DNA of 64,000 nt from Desarmillaria ectypa (taxonomy: Eukaryota > Basidiomycota > Agaricomycetes > Agaricales > Physalacriaceae): contig JAUDYN010000007.1 in the NCBI GenBank assembly GCA_030407005.1, positions 3,348,001-3,412,000 of the forward strand, given 5' to 3'. Made by a program: the position numbers and the translations under genes. Under the pieces are notes generated by a model. The model was not told the origin of the DNA and did not search any database. It saw only the letters and a list, made by a program, of their open reading frames with translations. Below are positions 34,891-45,435 of the stretch, one piece after another (positions within the stretch are counted from its first letter, which is position 1; the number at the start of each line of letters is the position of its first letter).

Positions 34891-37800
34891 ATCACTCGGA
34901 AGCCAATCCCGAGTAAGATCGAGCGATACGAAATGGTGGAGTATGAAAAAAGCTCCCGTCTGCTGTGTGGTCTGTCATGGGGATGAGGATGGCGATTTCG
35001 AACAGCCAAGGCGAGGAAATGCCTATCCATTGCAACTGAGACAACGGGCTGCGGACGTGCGGAAAGAATAAAATATAAGTAAGACATAGACGTGAGTCAT
35101 GATGGTGCACATTGGATATCAGTATATACCGAGGGTATGTACGTCGACGGTGACGATGGGGGGTACAATGAGGCAAAAATACATACAATGAAGTGAGACC
35201 AGGTGCACGGACCAGCAGACGATGCGGCGATGCGTGGATAGCGATGAATGTCAAGGAACGCTGACGAACGGATGGCCCTAAAACCTTAGCCCGTCAAAAA
35301 CCCGAAACACGGAAACCGAGTACAACTGCACAGGCGAGCTCTTTCGTAAAAAAGGACCGCAAGTGGACGAAACACCGAGAACAAGGAAACCCTACATAGA
35401 AGAGGTGATGTGAAGCCGGTGTCGTTGACGATTTGGAGGAGCACGGTATGTAAGTTGTGGTGGTAAACGGAAAAGAAGGTGCTACCCAAGACATGGACGA
35501 ATCGGAGGTGACAGTGGAGACGATGGCACCAATGACAAAGACCTGAGTGTATGACGGGGCGTTTGAATTGCACTTACTTTGAGGTCGTGGATGAGAAATA
35601 CGCATCGCATGCCTTCATTATCTGTGCTCAAAATTGATGATAACATGTACGTTTGCATCGACGGGGTACGGAAGCACCACTTTGCTGGGTCCCTTGAGAA
35701 ACAATCAATTACGAACTCCAATAGGGTCGAACGGAAAATATACCGATGTATACGTTAGAAAAACACACCACTGCCTAGTTGGTCCACTGCATTCGCTGGT
35801 CAAGAATCACCTCAACCGAAACATCAGAAGAAATGAATTATCTTTCGTAAGGTACGCGTCGAGTGGATTCCTTGATATGACAAGGCAGTCAGCTTTCTAC
35901 GAGCGGCCGGAGGGCATTTTAGGGAAACGACTGTGAGGCATCTTCCCAATTGTCATTTAGAACGATGCCTCGGAGGCCGTTTTGGGGAATTTGCCTCTAC
36001 ACACGCGCAGATAGGATTCCAGGGGCCACGTGGTGTTTTAGTTCGGCTTGAGTCGTAACCTACTTCTTGGGACTAGTCATGCCAAGGACGATGGACTAGT
36101 ACAGCCTTCCACCATCAGTTTTCCCATCCAGGCCCACAGCGCCGACGATCAGCGGCGGGGCTCGGTACCTTGCTGTGTATCAGGCTCGTGTCAATTTCCA
36201 CGTTTTTTCCACGCAACAATTTATTGAAAGACTAAGAAGTTCGGCGCCCGTACCAGAAGAATCGGCTCCCAAAAAGATCTACCGCAGCTAAAATAGAATA
36301 AGTTTACAGGCTAGGCTTAAACAATATCTTACCGTTCCAAGTCAGATGTTCATCGCAGCGATGATAAACTAAGTACTTCTGTGATAACGAACGTTGAGAG
36401 CATGAATCCGTTGCCCCGACTACCGCTGTGCTCGTGGTTGAAGATCAAGAGAGAACTTGCCGGCGGCAATCAGCACTGGCATCCTATATAAGGGTATGAA
36501 CGCTTGACCGGAATCGTGCTAGCAAATTAAAGGACGAAAGATCGTTTACACATGAGGTAAACCTTAAACAAAATGAACGGCCATTATAGAGGGTCTAGAA
36601 TCGTTAGATAATCTGCTGGATCTTCGGGCCAGTGCTGAGTGCAGTCTTGACATATTTTGACGAGAAACAAATTCTATTCTACAAAGAAGACGAATGATAC
36701 TATGGGATACAAAATGGCAACTAATGAAGTAGTAAAATTAAGAGGGGTGCGTAGTGATGGCGTAAATGTGGATGATCTAGGCTACATGTTATACGTACGA
36801 TGTGCGGAGGGTGGTGAAATGGGCCTCGTTTAATGGGATAAGAAATACGAAGTGAGGTGGAGTTGACAATTAATCACGAATAGCTGATAGTTATTTGAGA
36901 ATAATATCATGAGTATCTGAAACGAGGAACGCACCGAAAAATGTGTTTAAGGGACGACATTGAATCTATCGTGGCGGCGGAGCACAAGGCATCCAGAATT
37001 GGCCATGCGGCGGCTAATAAGGGACGGTGTTAGTGTATGCAAGCTAATAAACGAGGAAAAATATTTACCCCATTGTTGGGGCTGCTATAATCTGTCGGAA
37101 TGTCAGTTCCTGGATGCTTACAACGAGGACGGAGAAAAGACGTACGGTTCGCCATACACATATAGAATGCCATTATATATCCCCTAGCACCTGCATGCAA
37201 GACAGTGCAGACTTCCCCTGTTGTCCAAGGACATCCAGGAGCCCAGTCGCGGTGAAAAGCTGAGAAACGCGGAATCATGATACAATGGGGAAGATTGAAT
37301 GTCTGTTATCGACAGTTGTTGTGGCTTTTATGTGCTCTCAGAAGCCCCCAAAAAGCACTCACCGCATTAAACAGCACAAGCTCCAAGGTGCTGTTGGCTG
37401 GGGTCTGTCGCTTCTTGTTCTAAATCGAGGTCTCGGAAGGCAGTGGAGATGTGTATCGAGTCAATACGACGTGCTGTTTTTTTCATGCCCAAAGCGAGGA
37501 ACAAGGTTGACCCTTAGATGAATTTTACTAACTCAAAGTACCTCTTCTAAGCAGAGGCTGTGCGGTGAGCGGATCGAACACAGCCTCCGCCTGCATGAGC
37601 GCTTGATGCAGAGTTAATGGTATGCCACGGTAGGCGTCTGGAAGCAGCACAGCCTCGATGATATGAAAGCGGCAGATTTCACTGAGGCATATATGTCAAA
37701 GAGACTTTGGATTGTTGCTGAAAATCGAACAAATTCGAACTGTTAAATTGCGCCAGGTGCCATCGAAAGGCAGTGAACAGGACGACGAGCTCAAGCTGTC

Positions 37801-39988
37801 GCGCACAGCCTACTTATTATAGCAGACTGATGTGTTGGTTTCGATCAATGGGCTGATCCGTCCCCAGCGTGTGGATCTAGCAGACAATTCTTCCTGACCC
37901 ACTGAGATGCCATCGCGGAGTGAAACGCATGGCGAAGACAAGATGAGCAAAGGAGCGAAAAAAAATCATCATCGGAGGCTATTCTCGGAGACGCTATGCG
38001 TCGCCTGTTCTCGCGTCTGAAGGCACGCCCGAATAAAATTTGCTGATCGTGAGCGCACGAAATGATACAAGATTCTACGATTGCTAACCTTTTCAAGCGC
38101 TGCACACATCTCAAACACGAGAACATCAACCAATTTTTGATGATCCCTGTTACCAGTTTTAAATTCCTAGCAATAGAAACGTTTTAAAACTAGGTCGTTT
38201 TTAGCAATATCGAACTCCCAGATCAGCAGAAAGGCAAATATTCCAAATTATGAGCACACTATTTCGAGGCTGCAAAAAAATGTATAACCTACATGGAATT
38301 CATCATATTTTTCTAGCTATGTTGCATTTCAGAATTGTATTGAGAGCCACTGCTTCTCGGGATTTTCCCAGTCACGGACTTAGGCGCGGCAATTACATCT
38401 TTCAAAGTCACCGCTGTTATATCGTTAGTGTCTCATCGTTATGAGATAGGTCAAATTATACGAAATTAGTTTTGAGCAGGGACTGTGAGATGCTTTTGTA
38501 AATTTTGAGTGCATGGAAAGCCTGTTGGATGGCACGCGTATGAGCAGTGGAGTCTTTCCAAGTAATAGACGCACCGCATATCCAACGTCACTGATGCTTT
38601 CGGTCAATACCATCCTTGGAGACTGGACGGACGGCATAGTAAATCTCTCCGTTTCGCCGCACGCCTTCTTATAATGTATTCTCGAATGTAATTACAGATT
38701 AGCGATATTTACCAAAGGGGTCGTGTTCCTTCAATGGTCGTCATAGATCTGTTTGAAAAATGCAAGGAAAATGTAACGATTCTTCCAAATGAAACGATAT
38801 ACTTCTGACGATATTTACTGTAATTGGAGGATGAAATGTTACTAGCGAGTAAATGAATGTCAAAAAGAGAAACCCACACACCTCGAACACACCTCGAATT
38901 ACAAGTTTCCCTACATTGGGAGCTTTGGAACGGTCCGGTTCCTCCGTGATCACGTGTACATTAGGGTGGTATTTCCGTAGTTCTCCGTTTGTTCGTAGCT
39001 AAAACCGCGACTATCACCAGCCATATTGCATTCTCCCTCTTAAAACTAGCAAGGTAGTTCCATCGCCTAGAGCATCAGAAAATTCCTTCACATTTTTCTG
39101 CCTTAGGCCTATGCCACACGCCTGGTAGTACAAGAGTTCCGGAATTCTCAATGAGATTGGCCAGCTATTCACATGCCCGGACTATAGGATTTGAAGTATT
39201 GGATATAATAACAACAGAATATTTAGACATTTGCAGGTCAAGCTGGAAGCTCTTGTTTAGCCTATATCCAGAAAGAAAAAATGTTGAAAATTTGAGACCC
39301 ACTGTCGCAGAAGTCATGATAATAGGGCCCCATCGTTATCCAAGTATGGAGAACTGTATTCAAGAGTAATTATCCCTTTCCGCACGTCTGCTAGTTATCA
39401 GGGCATTTGGGTAAAAGTTTGGAAGAAAGGGACAACGCGTGCAAAATTTGACCTGCAGAAATCATGTGACCGAATACCCTTTTTCCTCTAACAGCGATCA
39501 CGGCCGGAGGACTCAGAGGCTTAAGCTGCTACCATAAGGGATGCATGAGTCTGAGTGCGATAACTAGCTCTGTACAACCTGATTTCCAGAAGACATAGGC
39601 TGTAGCCTGTTCGTATTACTAAATCGCTCCCGTCTGTCTGGTCAGACACTGTCACAGATGCTAAAGTGATAGTCAAATGGCCTAGTTGCCACGACCTGGG
39701 AAATAATGCCACAATTTATCCATACGTAGGCTAGGTGTATTCATGTTCATTTATTGGATATGCTCATTTTCGCACCAGCGGATGGAAAAATTAGGCTTTT
39801 GGAAATGATTAACAACGGCGTTCAATCGTTATCTATCTATCCTTTCTTGGTCACTACACCCACCTCCCGGTCATCTGCGCAACAGAAACTGATTCGTTAG
39901 CGTCATGTTTCATATTTCCGCTGACATTAATCAACATCGTACTGCACACAAAAAGCGACATCGGTAGATGTAAGACCTCCCTGCAATT
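34891..39988. other. Five-kilobase gene desert
   Basis: Both strands were read in all frames. ORFs are short, with no family-like content, signal peptides or spliceable series. The region is AT-rich. It may hold heavily decayed transposons beyond recognition by eye. Confidence 0.4.
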
Positions 39989-41026
39989 ATGTCTCGTAAA
40001 CTCATTGTCGTCTTTGGCGCTACAGGAAATCAAGGCGGCTCTGTCGTCGCTTCTTTTCTCAGAAACAGAGCCTATGTCGTTCGAGCCGTCACTCGTAACC
40101 CAGATAGTGATAAGGCGAAGGCCCTCGCTGCAAATGACGCTCAAGTCGTCACTGCAGATATGAATAACTACAGGAGCCTCGCAAAGGCCCTTGAAGTTCG
40201 TCAAATACGATATTGTATATGTTAATAAACGCTAACCATCAGTTTTAATCAGGGTGCGCATGCGGCCTTTGCCGTTACGGACTTCTGGGCTATGCTATCT
40301 ACCCTCGGACCCAATGGAGCTTTCAATGAGGAGATCAAGCAGGGAAAGAACCTCGCCGATGCCGCCGCAGCAACCCCCACACTCGAGCACTACGTATGGA
40401 GCACCCTTCCAATGACTGAAAACACCACAAACGGTGCTGTTACCGTTCCGCACTTTGACAGCAAAGCCCACGTCGACGAATATATCATCTCCTCCCTTCC
40501 TGGTCTTGCGAAGAAAACTACCTTCTTCTGGGCAGGATACTATGCCACTAACCTTGCGTCCTCAACTTCTCTGGTGAAGAATGAGTCAGGAAAGTATTCT
40601 TGGGTTCTTCCTTGCTCACCGAGTGCGTCGACGCCTATGATAGGACTGACGACCACGAATGTGGGCGTGTGGATTGGTGCTATTGTGGCAAAACCAGAGA
40701 TCACCCTGCCTTCGAAGTACGTCCTAGGCTCAGTCGAAACCTTGATGATGAGCAGGATCTTGGAGTTATGGGGAGAGGTGACGGGTGTAGAAACTGTGTT
40801 TGTGCAGAAGGATATGGAGGACTATGTGGCATCGTTTTCTGCTGGTCCGGTCTTTGGCAAGGAGGTGGCGCTGAACATGAAGTTCTGCGAATTTGGCCTG
40901 AGCGGATGGTCAAAAAGCGGTGTAAAGGTTTTGACAAAGGAAGACCTTGGGATTGAGGACGCGCAGCTGGTCAGTACCAAGCAGGCATTTGAGATGATAG
41001 ATTGGAGCAACGTTGTACAGGCATAG
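39989..41026 (+). CDS. NmrA-like NAD(P)-binding protein
   Basis: Exon 1 is 39989-40195 and exon 2 is 40253-41026 (intron 57 nt, donor GTTCGT, branch GCTAAC): 326 residues. The Rossmann start VVFGATGNQGGSVVASFL carries the G-x-x-G-x-x-G dinucleotide motif of atypical short-chain dehydrogenases, then AVTRNPDSDKAKAL (cofactor discrimination region), HYVWSTLPM where the active-site Tyr is usually degenerate, and the NmrA-type C-terminal lobe. NmrA in Aspergillus binds NAD(P) and regulates the nitrogen activator AreA; mushroom paralogues are many and mostly uncharacterised. Intact, with AATAAA at 41118-41123 as a likely poly(A) signal. Confidence 0.9.
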
Positions 41027-41276
41027 TTGTATACGGGCCTTTATCATTTGATTACTGTACCCTTCATTCGAAATTTTCTCTATTCGCTCTTGTAATCATG
41101 TAATAGTAGTAGCGTTCAATAAATGATCGATGGTGTGGCAATGCAGACCACTAGGCACTATCATAGCAAAGGTCTAAGATAGAAATCCAGTTACGAAGAA
41201 GGTAAAACTATTCAAATCATGAACGATGTAAATCATACTTCAAAGTATCCTCACTTTCCGTCATGTGCGGATCCAA

Positions 41277-43477
41277 CTAGACCTCCTTCAAACTTCGGAC
41301 ACATGGAAGTCCCTGAACCTCAATGTCCAACCCTTCACTGACCATCACTTTCTTGCACTCTGCTACCTCCTTCCTTGTCTCCAAGTTTGCGAACACGACA
41401 CATTCTCGAAGATCTTGTATAGGCACATACCGCCGGGTTTGCATTACCCGCACCACTTTACAATAGAACTTACCATCATCGGGAGAGATTTTGATGCACT
41501 CCAGCTTTGATAGGAAATCTGGAGAGGCCAATGTCCGATACGCCAATTTAAGATATAATAATATGCGTCGAGCATCACCGAAAGCGCACGAAGTGATGGC
41601 TGAGCACCCCGAAGGGCTAGTAGGAGATGATCGCAGGGTGTGTCAACCACAAAGGTTTTCAGAGAACAGCCGGACCAGGAAAGAAAGGCAGATATGGTAT
41701 TTGTGTCACCATGAAAGTCCCTGCATTGAATATGTGTTAATGCAGGTAAGACAAGGAACGGTAAGAGGTGTGGCCCGGATACAGAGAGATACAGAACAAT
41801 GGGATGTGTAATTGTCGAACGGCACGGGAGAAAAAAAAATACTATACTTTAATTGAGAAGATTCCGTAGGCCTTAAGTTCGGATGGTTCACCTTCGTTCG
41901 TAGTCGTCCCGATCTTCCATTGATTTGAAACATCTTTCGTACAGTCGATTAGGTATTTGTAAAGATAAGCATAAGAATACGATAAACGAGAACCGACGCA
42001 AGCTACTACCTTGCTTGCAAAAGCATGATCCTGTAGAATAAATATAGCATTATATTGAGCACCGAACTCCTTGGTATACTTGTAAAACTCCTTATTGAGA
42101 AAGTCCTGGCTTATTTTTAATCAACAATTCAGTCACCATTCCATTGGAGTCCGTATTCTCAACTTGGTGTTCAATGAAACTAAAATCATCTTGAGATCTT
42201 AACAGGATAACAATAGTTCGCGGCGCCACCGACACAATGCATTATTGCCGATGTTCGAACGTAATTTTTCACCAAATATAATAATGCGCAACGTTTCTAA
42301 TGCACACTTTGAGCGTATCAAAAAGAACGAGAACTGGTTGGTCAACTGTGAGATCCCGGAGTGATATACCAATGACTACAAACGTGAGGGCGCGAAGAGC
42401 AGGAGGAAAAATAAATAGAAATGGCAGAGCAGCTTCTTGCTCCGCAGTTCCCATGTTAATGCAGCGAAAGCATCTGGGATTGGATGCTGTGAGATAAATT
42501 CCTGCGGAAGGTGCGCTCTTAAATCGTCCCCTATCCGCAGATTTTTGAGATTAGAAAGTGATACAGCACTAATGGCAGTTAGAATATCTTGCGGCATATG
42601 GATTATCTGACGATGCTTGAACGAAAAAAAAAGGACGCTGTCGGACACAGGAACAATTTTGGGGTCTATGGAAGATCCTACAGTAGAGGAAATTAATGTG
42701 ACTTGATCACCACGATATAGTCACTGGCAGGAGCGCAGTGAGAGAACGATAAATAACCGGCTGAACTTCCTCATAGAGCTCTCCGAGAACTCGAGAAGCG
42801 GAAAGACAACTCACAATGAAGGAGGGAAGGCTATGCATGTTGATGGAAAACAAGTCGTGCACGAGTTGTGCACCGGCCCAGAGACCGTTACGAGGGATAC
42901 TGTCAGCTTCTCACGTGTAATGCTCTAAAAGCTGACCACAATGCTTGGGTGTGGTTATAGAATCTAGTTAGCAGTCGAAGTGAGGATTATTCGAGTCGAA
43001 GAAAGCGTGAACTTGTATTTCACCGTGATGTAGCCCTGAAATTTCGCAGGAAGTTGGCCTTGGGCAACTGTGGTGGAAAGCGAAAGTATATCAAGATGGA
43101 AGTAAAAAGGCGATCTGATCTCCAGCCCACAATGCCGGCTTGTCAATGACTAGTAGCCTGGGGCTTCGTGGAATCGATTGACCATCTTTCAACAGCCGAT
43201 TTACTATATGCGTGCTTTGCTGGTGCTTCAAGTCTGAGAAAAGGAAAAGGTTCACTGCGTGAATCAGGAACTTCGTGTTTGCCTTGCCGGACTCAAACTG
43301 GCATTGCTCGAAGAATCCGTGAAGCGACTTCTGGAACAGTCTCGCTAGGTCCAAGAGGGAGAATGCGGTTAAGCCGGTGATAGTCGCCGTCGTAGCTACG
43401 AACAACGGAGAACTACGGAAATGCCGCCCTGATGTACACGTGATCAAGGAAGAACCGGACCGTGCCAACGCTCCCAT
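41277..43477 (-). pseudogene. Decayed LRR/F-box-like gene
   Basis: Leucine-rich pieces occur on the minus strand in shifting frames: 43477-43091 (TAFSLLDLARLFQKSLHGFF), 42648-42376 (ISAVSLSNLKNLRIGDDLRA), 42454-42269 (FPPALRALTFVVIGISLRDL), 41650-41444 (LLLALRGAQPSLRALSVMLD) and 41546-41277 (SPDFLSKLECIKI to the stop). The order fits one F-box/LRR gene read 3' to 5', but frame changes between 42454 and 42420 and near 41545-41560 are not explained by introns I could find. Probably a pseudogene; some pieces could still be exons of a live gene. Confidence 0.4.
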
Positions 43478-44631
43478 CGTTCGTCAGGATCGGAGGGTAC
43501 TTGGCGTAGAACGTCTCAAACAGGCCGGGTACCGTTGCTGGGTCACAGATGATGCAAAAATAGCCATCTGAGCGGCAGAAAGAAGTGCTTAGACGAAATA
43601 AAAAGCAGTGAGCAGTGCCTGAGCGAGGCGACAGGCGGATTGAAGTTGGAATATGAACCACTGAAAGGAAAGAAAAAAGTATGTCAGTTTTTTACCCATA
43701 ATTTTACGACATGGGAGTCTGATTGGAATCGGATTGGAATCGGATAGCGAGCCGGTCGCGACTCATGACACGATGCCGAACGACACAAGAAAAGTGTCTC
43801 GAATATCAAGATTCTCCTTTGGGCTTAGTTGTGACTGTGACTGTAACAATTTTTCTTTTCTCTGACCATCACCATCTTTATCTTCTCTGCGCATTACTCT
43901 TATCCTCCCACTCCTCTATCCTCGCCACAATGATGCATCTATAATACAGTTGTATACTCAGTACTGCACGTTTTGAGTTGGCTTATGATCCACAGCGATA
44001 AATATTTTGCGGAAACTGCCATGCTCTCGGACCAGCGTCATCTCGCAGCTTCCACAGGAACAAAGATGGACCTTTGGCAAAGAATGCTCGCCGCGAGTTT
44101 TTGTAGACGCCAGCTTCTCGCTTCCTACATTGACCTACAAGTAGTTTCCACTGCATGGCGCATCGACGATGTGACTGGAAGGCTCTTCGCGTAATAAACC
44201 TGCCGTTCATATGCTTCTGCTCCATAGCAACATTTTGGAAATTTATCAAAAATCGCAGATCAAGGATTCCTTCTGCATCGACCCCGGATGATCAAAGGTT
44301 TCACGTACGTCCTGCACTCACCTTCAATTTTTATGTATCGATGTCCTTTCATACAGTGCAGTCTTTCAGCCGCGTGTCATTTGTTTTCAAGATATTGCAG
44401 AGACCGCCGCATATACTCCACGATTTCCTGCCATCCGCTGCTCAGCAACACCTCGTCAAGCATCGTAGAAGTGTTCACAAATAGCTCTGTTGGACTCGGT
44501 TAACTTGGTGGCGGTGCCTTGGAGGGGTAGATCTACTCCTAGACCCTCTCGAGCACGTACTTCGTGTACAATTTCTCATTTTAAGTGCCAGCCACCGTTG
44601 GAAGGCGGGTGCCAGGCATATGTGCATTTAC
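43478..44631. other. Intergenic, no gene seen
   Basis: A minus-strand frame at 43413-43661 (DGYFCIICDPATVPGLFETF) may be the 5' part of the decayed LRR gene. Nothing else was recognised. Confidence 0.35.
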
Positions 44632-44636
44632 CAGAC

Positions 44637-45288
44637 TGTTAGGAATCTGCCGAAATCAGGATATGAGAGTGAGGGGCGACAAGTGATGATCGAAGCGAGG
44701 TAGGATATGTTATAGAGATGTATGTCGTTAGGGAATAGAATAGATTCCGGCAAGGGTTCGTGAGGAGACCTGAGAGGTCCAGTTTGCGAGGTAAAGGGGT
44801 CAGTAAGTGCGAAGCAGTTACTGTAGGAAGCAGCCGGTGAGCGCGGAGCTATTATGGGCTGTAGATGAAGACAAGCGCTAGGCGTAGTCTTCGGATTGGT
44901 GTCGGAAAGCGCTTGGCGTATCCAACGAGTTGTTCAGCAAGCGCTAGGCGTAACTGATGAGGTTTCTGACAAGCGCTAGGCGTAGTCAGGAAGCGAGGAG
45001 ATTGGCAAGCGCTAGGCGTAACCGATCAGATGCTTAGTTCACACAATGAAGTGGACTTGAAGATGAGTAGCTTGATTCCTTTCTTTTACAAGGTTACAGA
45101 CGGTATTTATATACTAAAAGGCTCGAGTCATGAATATTCTACAATGTTCTATTATATTCTAGTATGAGCAAGAAGAATAGAGAAAGTAAAAGAAAATTAT
45201 GTGTGAGTCACTGCTAGGACCGAGAAGGCCGAGTGTAGGCATGCGTTGACTCATGCACCGAGTTTACAGATACTCAAGATCCATGACA
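44637..45288 (-). repeat. LTR 1 (3' LTR of the left unit)
   Basis: 652 bp with TG...CA ends. It carries a TATA-like TATATAAATA on the minus strand (45104-45113) and five spaced 15-bp motifs. It has GCCGAAA where LTR2 and LTR3 have GCCAAAA near 44652. Confidence 0.93.
44872..45020. repeat. Five spaced copies of a CAAGCGCTAGGCGTA motif in the LTR
   Basis: Units at 44872-44886, 44906-44920 (variant AAAGCGCTTGGCGTA), 44938-44952, 44970-44984 and 45006-45020; start-to-start spacing 34, 32, 32 and 36 bp. Each has the palindrome AGCGCT. The array lies downstream of the LTR TATA box in the element's sense and repeats at +3207 and +6414. It may be a transcription-factor array or a packaging/leader element. 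Confidence 0.9.
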
Positions 45289-45300
45289 GAGCCCCCCCAG
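45289..45300 (-). other. Polypurine tract next to LTR 1
   Basis: On the minus strand CTGGGGGGGCTC directly precedes the LTR start TGTCATGG, the position of the plus-strand primer of LTR retroelements. The same tract precedes LTR2 at 48496-48507. Confidence 0.7.
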
Positions 45301-45435
45301 TCTACACATGCAGAAACGAGGCAAAAGGTAAGCCAATAATAAGATGTGATACTGTAAAACCTCATAGATTTGAATTATTCTGTGAAGCAGTTGGGACTTG
45401 ATTATGGTTGTAACTTCAAATGGATAGGAATAATT

